NCBI RefSeq assembly: GCF_008370255.1
Contig: NZ_SEUI01000001.1
Span: 27,205 to 91,204 of the forward strand
DNA: 64,000 bases
Origin: Pseudoalteromonas sp. FUC4
GTDB lineage: Bacteria > Pseudomonadota > Gammaproteobacteria > Enterobacterales > Alteromonadaceae
Direction of reading: 5' to 3'
Positions 34,631-44,176 of the stretch are shown here, piece after piece. The notes beneath the pieces are model-generated. The model was not told the DNA's origin. It made no database searches and worked only from the letters and a program-made list of their open reading frames with translations. The first letter of the stretch is position 1. Every line of letters starts with the position of its first letter. The translations under genes were made by a program, and so were the position numbers.

Positions 34631-37084
34631 CTAAACCTTAATATTAATAATTGCGTGAGACTTATAGAATGCCTGATTGTTGGCATCGCCTCGCTTTAAG
34701 TTGAGCTCGCCAACTTGTAAGCCATGTTTAGCTAGTTTTGATCTTAAATTATCTAAGTGAGGGTGAGCAATTGCACTTACTTCTTGGCTTGATGCTAGTA
34801 GTTGGCAATCAAGTGCTTTATCCATTAACTCTGCAGTAATTTGTAGCTGCCCAAGTTGGGCATAATCAAAGTTTAATCTGACAAACCATACATTTTTATC
34901 TTCTAATTTACCGGCGCTTGGCTTTTTATACTGCCCAAGGATTATTTCTGTTTGGGCTACTTCTGGAGGTAATCTCATCGGTAATAAAAATTGTGCAAGC
35001 GGGTTTGTGTCCGGCTGTTGATTTGGTGTTGAGACACTTACTTGGGTAAGTGTGTTTTTAACGTGCACGATTTCGCTGGCCAAAGCTTGTACTTGAGCTT
35101 GTTGAAGCTGTTCAAGCATTTTTGCTCCCGTGTTACCCATTTTAAAAGTAGGTATAAGTACTTGTAAGAGGGCATCTAAGCCAGTTTGATTATTAACACT
35201 AATAGGCGTTACTGATTGGCTAATCAGAGGCGCAGCTAAAATACTCACAGCCACCTGTTCAAGCCCTTTAGTGAAACTACTTTGCAGCATATCACCCGCT
35301 AGTTGAGTGGGCTGTAAAGTAGCAAGTATCTCACGCTGTATGGTTGTAGGGTTTATGTTATTACTTGAAACCATACGGTTAAATGCTTGATTAATTAAGC
35401 GAGTTAAATCAGGAGTGTCTTTTGTTGCCTTATTTGTAATATCAGTAATTTGACTGCTTAAAAGCTGTTTATTGTAAGCCAGCCTATCTGTAGGGGTTGT
35501 GGCATCAGGAAGCTTTAATAATGTACTTAATATTTTTGCTTCTATTGGTTGTAGCATTTGACTACGAGAGTGCGCATTTGATAACGGCTCAGTTAACAAG
35601 GTAATGCTTTTAGTGATCACTGTGCTTGTGTTGTTTTGATTATTATCGTTTATTGCAAGCTGTGCTGAGGAGGTGGTAAGTCCCTTAGTGACTACTTCAT
35701 TGGTAGGATTAAGCAAAGTGTTTGATTTACTGTTTTCACTAGTAATAAGGGAGCTTAATTGGCTTGCTTTTAAATCACTTGGCTTAGCGCTCGCCACTTC
35801 ACCTAGGGTAGTATTATTTGTTATTGGCGTGTAGGTTGTTGCTGTGTTTGCAGGTGTTTGCCAAACACTAACACTTCCTTTTACTAGTTGCGTTAATTGT
35901 ACAATCGGCGGGAGCCTTGAAAAGTGCTCAGACAAAATATTGCTCGTATTGTTATTTAACGCAGTACTCACACTTTGAGTAATGTTAACTCTATTTAGCG
36001 GTGATTCACTCAGTTGTATAGCTAAAGACGTTTTTTGTTGCGTAGGCAAGGTTGATAGCTGCGTTAGCTCAGATTTACTTATTGTAGCAAAAGGCTTATT
36101 TTCAAAATATTTAACCGCATCATTAATTCGCGTTTTTAAATCACTAAAACTATTTTGTAGCCACGATTTTATTGGACTATTTAGGGTCAATAATGGATTT
36201 ACTTTAATATTACTCGCAGAAACGGCTACTTCAGGTGCATTGCTTTTTTGCGCTAAAAGTAACTCGTTAAATGGTTTTGAGAATGAGTTGTTAAGCGTTA
36301 CTTTTATATTGTTTGTATCGGTTTTAATAAATAATTTATCTGCCTGGTTCACTAAATTTACTTTAATAGGCGTATTAGGTAGCTCGGCAAGTTGTTGATT
36401 ATTAATGGGTGTTGTAAATGAACCTGACTTTTGAGGATGAGTTAAAATAGCCAGTTTTGGTGTTACTTGAAGCTGCGCACTGGGTAATAAGGCCGCGAGT
36501 AAATTAGTAAGTTTAGTTTGGCTAAGTGGTTGCGAGTGAACCGTATCAGCAAAGCGGTTAATAACATTAATCTGTGCGCCTTTATTGGTCGTACTAACAA
36601 CTACTTTTAAAGGCTGTTCAGTTGTAAGTAACTGGGCTATGTCTTTATTTATGGCAATACTTGCGTTGAGTTTATCAATAACTAACTTGGGAGAAGGGGA
36701 TACAGCAACTTGTACATCCATTGGTTGGCTTTGTATCTCAGTGCCCGTGCTTACATAATTTAACAAGCGCTGTAATTGTACCGGCTGATTTAAAGTAAGG
36801 GTTGTACTGTTTGGCGAGATGTTGAGTTGCTTACCATCAGGGCTGATTTGTATGTTAGCACTGACTATTTTTTGCAGGTTTTGTGGTGCGCTTGTAGTGC
36901 CAAGCCTTAATGTTTGCCAATGCTTATCAATAAATACATCAAGCGTAATCGAGTCTTTCGAAAATTGGATGTTTTTAGCCGCAAGTACCTCACTAGGTAA
37001 CTGGGGTAACTCATTGGTCTGGCTGTGAGCAGATTGATTGATAACCAATGAGTTAGATAATGTTATTTGCGTTGGTGTATTCAT
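34631..37084 (-). CDS. Second FliK-like hook-length control protein
   Basis: The 817 residues consist of a very long S/T/N/Q-rich low-complexity region and a C-terminal Flg_hook-like domain. That domain occupies about the last 120 residues (LGQLQITAELMDKALDCQLL and HLDNLRSKLAKHGLQVGELNLKRGD). Compared with the FliK at 12.7 kb it is longer and its C-terminal domain is more diverged, lacking the RLDPPEMGS block. It forms a two-gene unit with the flhB C-domain gene, transcribed divergently from ccmA. It could tune substrate switching or belong to another export step; I cannot tell which. Confidence 0.8.
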   Translation of the reverse strand: MNTPTQITLSNSLVINQSAHSQTNELPQLPSEVLAAKNIQFSKDSITLDVFIDKHWQTLRLGTTSAPQNLQKIVSANIQISPDGKQLNISPNSTTLTLNQPVQLQRLLNYVSTGTEIQSQPMDVQVAVSPSPKLVIDKLNASIAINKDIAQLLTTEQPLKVVVSTTNKGAQINVINRFADTVHSQPLSQTKLTNLLAALLPSAQLQVTPKLAILTHPQKSGSFTTPINNQQLAELPNTPIKVNLVNQADKLFIKTDTNNIKVTLNNSFSKPFNELLLAQKSNAPEVAVSASNIKVNPLLTLNSPIKSWLQNSFSDLKTRINDAVKYFENKPFATISKSELTQLSTLPTQQKTSLAIQLSESPLNRVNITQSVSTALNNNTSNILSEHFSRLPPIVQLTQLVKGSVSVWQTPANTATTYTPITNNTTLGEVASAKPSDLKASQLSSLITSENSKSNTLLNPTNEVVTKGLTTSSAQLAINDNNQNNTSTVITKSITLLTEPLSNAHSRSQMLQPIEAKILSTLLKLPDATTPTDRLAYNKQLLSSQITDITNKATKDTPDLTRLINQAFNRMVSSNNINPTTIQREILATLQPTQLAGDMLQSSFTKGLEQVAVSILAAPLISQSVTPISVNNQTGLDALLQVLIPTFKMGNTGAKMLEQLQQAQVQALASEIVHVKNTLTQVSVSTPNQQPDTNPLAQFLLPMRLPPEVAQTEIILGQYKKPSAGKLEDKNVWFVRLNFDYAQLGQLQITAELMDKALDCQLLASSQEVSAIAHPHLDNLRSKLAKHGLQVGELNLKRGDANNQAFYKSHAIINIKV

Positions 37085-37187
37085 TATTTTAAATCAAGTT
37101 TTTGTTAATCGATTATAAAGCAATATTCGTATTACCCTATCATTATGGTAGACTAACGCCTAATTTTTGGCAGAGAGAATCGTCATC

Positions 37188-37808
37188 TTGTTACACATTA
37201 AGTCCGTCACCTGCATCAAGCAAGATCGTTGTTTGTTTGCGGATCTTAATTTTAGCCTTAATAGCGGTCAAATCATGCAATTAGCGGGTCCTAATGGGGC
37301 TGGTAAAACATCGCTATTGCGTATTATCGCAGGCTTTTCTGTGCCTGATGAAGGGTCTGTTCTGTTCCAAGAGCAACCTATATCTAAGTACTATGAAGAG
37401 TATGCCAGAGAGCTGCTTTTTATAGGGCATAAAACAGGTGTAAGTACTCAGCTTAGTGCAGTTGAAAATGTTCGCCACTGGTTACAAATTAATGGCTACA
37501 TAAATGAGCCTGATTTATATCCTATTTTAGCGCAACTTGGCCTTGTTGGACTTGAAGATGTACCCGTTAGAATGCTATCTGCTGGGCAACAACGGCGCGT
37601 GGCTTTAGTTAGACTTTGGTTAAGTGATGCTAAATTATGGGTACTTGATGAGCCATTTACCGCGCTTGATAAAAGCGGTGTCGCCTTTTTACAGCAGCGA
37701 TTTACTGAACACTTACAAAGCGGTGGTGCCATTTTATTAACGACCCACCAAGACTTAACGACCCACTTTAGTAACTTACAAACGGTTACACTGGAGTATC
37801 GCCACTAA
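37188..37808 (+). CDS. ccmA: Haem exporter ATP-binding subunit CcmA
   Basis: CcmA is the ATPase of the CcmABCD complex that releases holo-CcmE for cytochrome c maturation. I use the TTG at 37188 (MLHIKSVTCIKQ), about 8 nt after GAGAG; an upstream TTG at 37167 would add seven residues. The product has Walker A GPNGAGKTS, signature LSAGQQRR, Walker B LWVLDEPFTALD and the switch histidine in TTHQDL. It starts the nine-gene ccm operon, overlapping ccmB by 1 nt. Confidence 0.94.
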   Translation: MLHIKSVTCIKQDRCLFADLNFSLNSGQIMQLAGPNGAGKTSLLRIIAGFSVPDEGSVLFQEQPISKYYEEYARELLFIGHKTGVSTQLSAVENVRHWLQINGYINEPDLYPILAQLGLVGLEDVPVRMLSAGQQRRVALVRLWLSDAKLWVLDEPFTALDKSGVAFLQQRFTEHLQSGGAILLTTHQDLTTHFSNLQTVTLEYRH

Positions 37809-38494
37809 TGACTCGTCAACACTCTTATTGGTTGCTATTTAGTGCGGTATTTACCAAAGATGTAAAACTTGCGTTTCGCCAGCGCGCCGAAATTGTAAAT
37901 CCTATTTTATTCTTCTTAATTGTAATTTCATTATTTCCGTTAGCAATAGGGCCTGAGCCCGGTCTACTTGCGAGAATGGCGCCAGGTATTATTTGGGTTG
38001 CCGCATTACTCTCTACCATGTTGGGTTTAGATAAGTTGTTTAGGGATGATTTTAACGATGGCTCGTTGGAGCAGTTAATTGCATCCTCCTATCCGTTATC
38101 GCTAACCGTACTTGCTAAAGTGGCTGCTCATTGGGTGGTAACAGGTTTACCGCTTGTATTAATGACACCGCTATTTGCATTGTTGTTAAACCTAGAGAGT
38201 ACGGCGTTAACAGCAACCGTTTTAACACTATTATTAGGCACACCATTATTGAGCTTTATAGGCGCAATAGGTGCTGGGCTTACTGTGGGGCTACAAAAAG
38301 GAGGTATTTTGATGAGTTTACTCGTACTGCCTTTGTATATTCCTGTTTTGATTTTTGCAACGTCGGCTATCGATACCAGTACAATGTCACTGGATTATAG
38401 TGGGCAGCTTGCCATCCTTGGTGCAATGTTACTTATTGCTATTATTAGCGCACCAATTGCCATATCGTCAGCTTTAAAAGTGAGTGTAAGTTAA
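37808..38494 (+). CDS. ccmB: Haem exporter membrane subunit CcmB
   Basis: CcmB is the membrane partner of CcmA. The 228 residues form about six membrane helices with the family segments FTKDVKLAFRQRAEIVNPILFF near the N-terminus, split by charged residues, and LDKLFRDDFNDGSLEQL. Start and stop overlap the neighbouring ccm genes by 1 nt each. Confidence 0.95.
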   Translation: MTRQHSYWLLFSAVFTKDVKLAFRQRAEIVNPILFFLIVISLFPLAIGPEPGLLARMAPGIIWVAALLSTMLGLDKLFRDDFNDGSLEQLIASSYPLSLTVLAKVAAHWVVTGLPLVLMTPLFALLLNLESTALTATVLTLLLGTPLLSFIGAIGAGLTVGLQKGGILMSLLVLPLYIPVLIFATSAIDTSTMSLDYSGQLAILGAMLLIAIISAPIAISSALKVSVS

Positions 38495-39231
38495 TGTGGA
38501 AGTGGTTACATCCCTATGCTAAAGCAGAGCGTGCATATCAGTTATGCAATACGTTACTGCCATATTTTGCCGTAGTTACCGTAGTTAGTATGATTGTTGG
38601 ATGGGTATGGGGCCTTGGTTTTGCACCCGCCGATTACCAACAAAAAGACAGCTACCGTATCATTTTTATTCATGTGCCTTCTGCCATTTTATCTATGGGC
38701 GCTTACTCTTCAATGGCGATTGCCGCTATTGTTGCACTTGTATGGCAGCTACGAAATGCCGAACTTGCCGTTATAGCTATTGCGCCTGTTGGTGCATGTA
38801 TAACAGCTATTGCCCTTATTACGGGCGCTGCATGGGGTAAGCCTATGTGGGGTGCTTGGTGGGTATGGGATGCACGTTTAACGTCTGAGCTTATTTTATT
38901 ATTTTTATATCTTGGCGTACTTTCGCTTTACCATGCATTTGAAGATAAGAAGTCAGCAGGGCGTGCGGCTTCTATTTTAGCAATTGTTGGCGTAATTAAT
39001 TTACCTATTATTCATTACTCTGTTGAGTGGTGGAATACGTTACACCAAGGTGCAAGCATTACAAAGTTGGATACAAAAGCGATAGATCCAAGTATGTTTT
39101 GGCCTCTTATGGTTAATATTTTAGCCTTTGCTGCTTTTGTTGGAACAGTGACTTTAATTCGTCTTAAAAATGAAATTTTGCAACGAGAAAAGCACCGACC
39201 GTGGGTGCGCTCGTTGTTAAATAAGGGGTAA
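38494..39231 (+). CDS. ccmC: Haem handling protein CcmC
   Basis: CcmC loads haem onto CcmE at the periplasmic face. The 245 residues have six membrane helices and the tryptophan-rich WWD-type motif WGKPMWGAWWVWDARLTSELI. Haem-liganding histidines occur in the IIFIHVPSA and VEWWNTLHQGASIT segments. It lies between ccmB and ccmD. Confidence 0.96.
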   Translation: MWKWLHPYAKAERAYQLCNTLLPYFAVVTVVSMIVGWVWGLGFAPADYQQKDSYRIIFIHVPSAILSMGAYSSMAIAAIVALVWQLRNAELAVIAIAPVGACITAIALITGAAWGKPMWGAWWVWDARLTSELILLFLYLGVLSLYHAFEDKKSAGRAASILAIVGVINLPIIHYSVEWWNTLHQGASITKLDTKAIDPSMFWPLMVNILAFAAFVGTVTLIRLKNEILQREKHRPWVRSLLNKG

Positions 39232-39233
39232 TT

Positions 39234-39437
39234 ATGCAATTTGACTCTTTTTCTGATTTTATTGCAATGGGAGGTTATGGATTTTATGTCTGGCTTTCTT
39301 TTGGTACATGCGCACTTATTTTACTCGGTATTTTAGTGAACTCTTTGAGAGACACCAAGCGTATTATGGCTTCAGTGGAGCAACAAATAATACGTGAAGC
39401 GCGAATTAAAAAAGCTAAGCAGGAACAAATCTCATGA
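39234..39437 (+). CDS. ccmD: Haem exporter small subunit CcmD
   Basis: CcmD is a small membrane protein stabilising CcmABC. The 67-residue product starts with the usual aromatic [14 protein letters not shown] segment leading into one membrane helix, then a positively charged cytoplasmic helix. It overlaps ccmE by 4 nt. Confidence 0.94.
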   Translation: MQFDSFSDFIAMGGYGFYVWLSFGTCALILLGILVNSLRDTKRIMASVEQQIIREARIKKAKQEQIS

Positions 39438-39913
39438 ATCCAAGACGTAAGAAGCGCCTATTGGTAATCATTGCCGTACTGTTTGGTATTGGTGGGTCTA
39501 TTGGTTTAGTGCTTTATGCACTTCAAGAAAATATTAATCTTTTTTATACGCCAAGCGAATTAATTGATGGCAAAGGCCCTAATAAAGAAAAACCCTTCAT
39601 TGGGCAAAAGCTACGTATTGGCGGCATGGTTGTGCCAGGTACGGTTGAGCGTAATGAACAAAGCTTGCAAGTAAACTTCAAGCTAATAGACACTGGTCCA
39701 TTAGTGACTGTGCGTTATCAAGGTATATTGCCAGATTTGTTTCGTGAGGGGCAAGGCATTGTAGCGCAAGGTGTATTAGTCGAACCTAATGTTATTGAAG
39801 CATTTGAAGTGCTTGCAAAGCATGATGAAGAGTACATGCCAGCAGAAGTTGCAGAGGCAGTTAAAGGTATTAAACACGAAAAACCAAAATACAACTTAGA
39901 TAGTGGTAATTAG
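39434..39913 (+). CDS. ccmE: Periplasmic haem chaperone CcmE
   Basis: CcmE binds haem covalently and passes it to CcmFH. The 159 residues have an N-terminal membrane anchor (about 8-30) and an OB-fold domain. The haem-binding histidine is H130 within [11 protein letters not shown], with the conserved tyrosine Y134. GGMVVPGTV is another family motif. ccmF follows after 2 bp. Confidence 0.96.
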   Translation: MNPRRKKRLLVIIAVLFGIGGSIGLVLYALQENINLFYTPSELIDGKGPNKEKPFIGQKLRIGGMVVPGTVERNEQSLQVNFKLIDTGPLVTVRYQGILPDLFREGQGIVAQGVLVEPNVIEAFEVLAKHDEEYMPAEVAEAVKGIKHEKPKYNLDSGN

Positions 39914-39915
39914 CT

Positions 39916-41886
39916 ATGATCCCAGAAATTGGTTATTTTTCTTTAACGCTTGCCATGGTGCTAAGCGTTTTACTGTGTATCTTTCCTCTTTGGGGCGCGC
40001 ATACCGGTAATCTTCGATTAATGCGTGCGGCTCCATCTTTAGCAATAGGGCAGTTTGCTTTTGTATTAATCTCTTTTGCTGCACTTATTTATGCAAGTTT
40101 AACAGACGACTTTACCGTGTCGTACGTGGCGTATCATTCAAGTAGTACACTGCCTTGGTATTACAAAATCACCTCTACATGGGGAGGGCATGAAGGAGCT
40201 ATTTTATTATGGTTAGTCATGCAAGCGGGTTGGACAGCTACTGTTGCAGCGCGTTCTAAATCATTACCTTGGGTTTTGCGTGCTCGCGTACTAGGTGTGC
40301 TTGGCTTTTTAGGTGTCGGTTTTATGATGTACACCTTACTGCTTTCAAGCCCGTTTGAGCGCCTACTTCCTTATTTTCCGGTAGAAGGGCGTGATTTGAA
40401 TCCGCTGCTTCAAGATCCAGGTATGATTATTCATCCACCATTATTGTACATGGGCTATGTGGGGTTGTCGGTTGCTTTCTCTTTTGCTATAGCTGCATTG
40501 TTAACCGGTAAACTTGATAACACATGGGCTAAATGGTCACGTCCGTGGACGATGACTGCATGGGGTTTCTTAGGTTTAGGTCTTACCATTGGTAGCTGGT
40601 GGGCGTATTCAGAACTAGGCTGGGGCGGCTGGTGGTTCTGGGATCCAGTAGAAAACGCAGCGCTTATGCCTTGGCTTGTTGCAACCGCATTACTGCATTC
40701 ATTAAGTGTGACAGAAAAGCGCGGTATATTTAAATCATGGACTGTATTATTAGCAATTGCAGGCTTTTCGTTAAGCTTGTTAGGTACGTTTATTGTACGC
40801 TCGGGTATTATTGTATCGGTACATGCGTTTGCTACAGACCCTGATAGAGGCTTATTTATACTCGCCTTTTTAGGCATCGTTGTCGGTGGTGGCTTGGCGT
40901 TATATGCAATGCGTGTATCGCAAGTTCACAGTGAAGGGCGATATAAGCTGGTATCGCGCGAAGTAGCGTTATGGCTCAATAATATATTTTTAGTCGTTGC
41001 TACATTAATTGTTATGTTAGGTACACTGTTGCCAATGGTTCATAAAGAAATGGGCTTAGGTAGCATTTCTATTGGCGAACCGTTTTTTAATAAGATGTTT
41101 GCAATAATTTTAGTACCGTTTGCTATTTTGATGGGTATCGGACCACTTTTACGTTGGAAGCAAAACAAGTGGGCTTTTTTGCAAAACAAAATATTAATGG
41201 GTGTATTAGCAAGTGTTGTGATTACCTGTGCTTGGTTGTTCTCAAGTTACGATTTAGTAAAACCACTTACATTATTAGCGACAACACTGGCGGTTTGGAT
41301 TGCAATATCAACAGGGATTGATATTTACACCAAAGCAGCTGTACACGGGAGCTTAAAAGAAGGCTTAAAACGCTTTACTGTAAGTTACTGGGCTATGGTA
41401 CTTGGGCATATTGGTATTGCATTTATTATTGCGGGCGTAACACTTACCTCGGCTTATTCAGTAGAGCGTGATGTATCGATGAAACCGGGTGAAACAGCAC
41501 AGCTTAATGAGTATGAATATCGCTTTGATGGTGTAAAAACTATTCGTGGACCAAACTACAGCGGTCATGCAGGCGTTGTATCGGTGCTTAAAAATAATGA
41601 GCTAGTAACACGTTTACACGCCGAAAAACGTAAATATGACATTGGTATGCAATTTATGACTGAGGCGGCAATAGATGCCGGTTTTAAACGTGATTTATAT
41701 TTAGCATTAGGTGAGCAACTAAGTGGTGATGCATGGTCACTTCGTATTTATCATAAACCATTTGTACGCTGGATATGGATTGGTGGTGTGCTTATGTCAT
41801 TTGCAGGCTTCATGATTTTATTTGATAAGCGTTACCGTACATCAGCTAAAACAGCCCGTAAAGATGTGCCGGAGAGTGTTTTATGA
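39916..41886 (+). CDS. ccmF: Haem lyase core subunit CcmF
   Basis: CcmF, with CcmH and CcmI, attaches haem to apocytochrome c. The 656 residues form a large multi-helix membrane protein with WGGHEGAILLW near residue 93 and the WWD motif WGGWWFWDPVENAALMPWL near residue 237. Conserved histidines occur in segments such as DPGMIIHPPLLYMGYVG. It overlaps ccmG by 4 nt. Confidence 0.97.
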   Translation: MIPEIGYFSLTLAMVLSVLLCIFPLWGAHTGNLRLMRAAPSLAIGQFAFVLISFAALIYASLTDDFTVSYVAYHSSSTLPWYYKITSTWGGHEGAILLWLVMQAGWTATVAARSKSLPWVLRARVLGVLGFLGVGFMMYTLLLSSPFERLLPYFPVEGRDLNPLLQDPGMIIHPPLLYMGYVGLSVAFSFAIAALLTGKLDNTWAKWSRPWTMTAWGFLGLGLTIGSWWAYSELGWGGWWFWDPVENAALMPWLVATALLHSLSVTEKRGIFKSWTVLLAIAGFSLSLLGTFIVRSGIIVSVHAFATDPDRGLFILAFLGIVVGGGLALYAMRVSQVHSEGRYKLVSREVALWLNNIFLVVATLIVMLGTLLPMVHKEMGLGSISIGEPFFNKMFAIILVPFAILMGIGPLLRWKQNKWAFLQNKILMGVLASVVITCAWLFSSYDLVKPLTLLATTLAVWIAISTGIDIYTKAAVHGSLKEGLKRFTVSYWAMVLGHIGIAFIIAGVTLTSAYSVERDVSMKPGETAQLNEYEYRFDGVKTIRGPNYSGHAGVVSVLKNNELVTRLHAEKRKYDIGMQFMTEAAIDAGFKRDLYLALGEQLSGDAWSLRIYHKPFVRWIWIGGVLMSFAGFMILFDKRYRTSAKTARKDVPESVL

Positions 41887-42452
41887 ACCGTAAAATTTTA
41901 GCTATTGCGCCGCTTTTAGTGTTTGCTTTTGTGTGTGTATTTTTATACCAAGGTCTTTTTTCCAACCCTCGTGAAATTCAAACAGGGCGGTTAGGTCAAG
42001 AGATGCCAGCGTTTAATTTACCTGATTTAATGCAAGACAATAAGCAGTGGACCAACGAGTCGTTAAAAGGCGAAGTTTACTTATTAAATGTATGGGGTAC
42101 GTGGTGCCCAACATGTTTAGTTGAACTTGGTTATTTAACTAAGTTACGTGAGCAAGGCGTTAAAATTATTGGACTATATTACGTACAAGGTTACGACGCT
42201 GATTTTGATGGCCCGTTTGATATGCAATCACTTCGCAGCGAAGTCACTGATATGCTGCAACGTGCGGGTGACCCTTACCAATTTAATATTTTAGATTTAC
42301 ACCGTACTTTGTCGTTGGATTTAGGTGTATCGGGTGCGCCAGAAACATTTTTAGTTGATAAAAACGGCACTATTTTGTTACATCACACCGGTGATATAAA
42401 CCCGCGAGTATGGCGAGCTAAATTTGCGCCAATTATGCAGGAGCTTAAATAA
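41883..42452 (+). CDS. ccmG: Thiol:disulfide oxidoreductase CcmG (DsbE)
   Basis: CcmG keeps the apocytochrome CxxCH cysteines reduced for haem attachment. The 189 residues have an N-terminal membrane anchor (about 5-25) and a periplasmic thioredoxin fold with active site WGTWCPTCLVE. A cis-proline in SGAPETFLVD completes the fold. Overlaps ccmF by 4 nt and ccmH by 1 nt. Confidence 0.95.
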   Translation: MNRKILAIAPLLVFAFVCVFLYQGLFSNPREIQTGRLGQEMPAFNLPDLMQDNKQWTNESLKGEVYLLNVWGTWCPTCLVELGYLTKLREQGVKIIGLYYVQGYDADFDGPFDMQSLRSEVTDMLQRAGDPYQFNILDLHRTLSLDLGVSGAPETFLVDKNGTILLHHTGDINPRVWRAKFAPIMQELK

Positions 42453-42913
42453 TGAAGTGGTTACTACTTACGCTTAGCCTTTTTGTAAGCACGGGTGCGT
42501 TTGCACAGCAAGATCGCTATCAATTTGATAACAACAAACAAGCAATATTGTTTGAAGAGTTAACCAAAGAGCTACGTTGCCCTAAGTGTCAAAATCAAAA
42601 CATTGCGGACTCAGACGCTATTGTTGCTAAAGACTTGCGCGATAAAGTGCTCATCTTGGTTAAAGAAGGTAAAAGCAAAGACGAAGTGATTGATTATATG
42701 ATTGACCGCTTTGGCTATTTTGTTCATTACGACCCACCAGTTACGCCAGCGACTTTAGTGCTGTGGGTACTACCTGTATTAATTGTAATTGTTGGCTTTG
42801 GTTTTATTGTTATTCGCCAACGAAAAGCATCAGTAAAACAAACATGGAGCAGCGACGACGAAATGCTGTTAGCTAAGCTAATTGATGAAAATAAACGTCA
42901 GGGGCAAAGTTAA
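42452..42913 (+). CDS. ccmH: Cytochrome c maturation thiol protein CcmH
   Basis: This is the short CcmH (CycL/NrfF type) that presents reduced apocytochrome to CcmF. The 153 residues show a signal peptide ending near AFA at residue 18, the redox motif LRCPKCQNQNIADS, and a C-terminal membrane helix (about 102-123). The separate ccmI gene supplies the TPR part that is fused in E. coli CcmH. Confidence 0.95.
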   Translation: MKWLLLTLSLFVSTGAFAQQDRYQFDNNKQAILFEELTKELRCPKCQNQNIADSDAIVAKDLRDKVLILVKEGKSKDEVIDYMIDRFGYFVHYDPPVTPATLVLWVLPVLIVIVGFGFIVIRQRKASVKQTWSSDDEMLLAKLIDENKRQGQS

Positions 42914-44167
42914 ATGATTTTAATGTGGGCGTGTTTTGCTTTACTCACTCTGGTTGCTCTTGGGTTTGTGATGTTGCCTTTTTTAAAAAAAGAGCGTGTT
43001 CAAACAATTACTCATAACGCCAATGCTGAGCTAATTAGTATTTATGAGCAGCGTTTAGTTGATTTACAAACCGATTTAGATAATCAGCGAATTGATACCG
43101 TAAATCATGCAGAATCAATTGTTGAATTAAAACGTCGTTTATTGAACGAATTATCACCAGAAAAATCACTTAACAGCAAAGGTAATAATCGTATTTTTGC
43201 TTTAACTGGTGGCGCATTTGTTCTTGCTCTAGCAGGTGTTTTTTATGGTTTAACGGGTAGTCAGCAGCAAATTTCGGCGTGGAATGATGCAATGGATAAT
43301 TTAGCTGATTACGGCGAGCGTGCTGTAATGCAAAAAGGTGAGCCGCTTAGCCAAAATGAGCTGCAGGCATTTGCATTGGCGCTTCGTACAAAGCTTAGCC
43401 GCTCAGGGGATGATGAAGTTGCTTGGATGCTACTTGGACGAGTTGCTATGTCGCTTAATGAATTTGACATGGCGCAGCAGTCATTTGATAAAGCACTACG
43501 TATGAATCCTGATAATATGCAGGTACTTATTAGTTATAGCCAAGTTTTATTACTAGAAGGCAGCGAAGCTAATATGACTCGTGCGGCAGGTATGCTCTCA
43601 AAAGTACTAAACGTTGAGCCTACCAATTTAGATGCTATTTCGTTACTCGCGCTGATAGCTTATGAGCGTAAAGATTGGCCGCAAGCTAAAACTGCATTTG
43701 AAGTTTTATTGGCGAGCATGGAAAAAAATGATTCACGTTATAACATGATCTCAGAACGTATTGCTGATATTGAGCAGAAAATGCAGAGTGAAGGCTCTGT
43801 TATGCCAGTTACTACTACAACGGGTGCTATTGCAGTTACAGTCGACATATCAAAAGAGCTTATTGATAAACAGCCAAAAGACGGTATTTTGTTTATATTT
43901 GCAAAAGCTGCAACTGGCTCACCTATGCCATTGGCTGCTGTTAAGCTTACTCAATATTCATTTCCAATTACAGTTGAGTTGAGTGATAGTAGTGCAATGG
44001 TTGCAGGGCTTAACTTGTCGAGTGCAGAAAATATTATTATTTCGGCGCGTATTTCTATTGATGATTCGGTTATGCCAAGCTCTGGTGAGCTAGAAGGTCA
44101 TTCACAGTCGTTAAAGCGTGAAAGTGTAAGTGACTACCAACTTCAAATTGATACATTAATACCTTAA
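42914..44167 (+). CDS. ccmI: Apocytochrome c chaperone CcmI
   Basis: CcmI binds the C-terminus of apocytochrome c through TPR repeats and hands it to CcmFH. The 417 residues contain two membrane helices (about 2-22 and 95-115), TPR repeats around 165-280 (AWMLLGRVAMSLNEFDMAQQSFDKALRMNPDN), and a C-terminal beta-rich domain (ILFIFAKAATGSPMPLAAVKL). It starts directly after the ccmH stop and is the last ccm gene. Confidence 0.92.
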   Translation: MILMWACFALLTLVALGFVMLPFLKKERVQTITHNANAELISIYEQRLVDLQTDLDNQRIDTVNHAESIVELKRRLLNELSPEKSLNSKGNNRIFALTGGAFVLALAGVFYGLTGSQQQISAWNDAMDNLADYGERAVMQKGEPLSQNELQAFALALRTKLSRSGDDEVAWMLLGRVAMSLNEFDMAQQSFDKALRMNPDNMQVLISYSQVLLLEGSEANMTRAAGMLSKVLNVEPTNLDAISLLALIAYERKDWPQAKTAFEVLLASMEKNDSRYNMISERIADIEQKMQSEGSVMPVTTTTGAIAVTVDISKELIDKQPKDGILFIFAKAATGSPMPLAAVKLTQYSFPITVELSDSSAMVAGLNLSSAENIIISARISIDDSVMPSSGELEGHSQSLKRESVSDYQLQIDTLIP

Positions 44168-44176
44168 GGACGTTAG

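Noticed and set aside
37085-37187. Sigma-54 promoter for the second fliK-like gene
   Set aside because: A GG and TTGC occur on the minus strand but with 13 nt between them; only a TATAAT-like box is visible.
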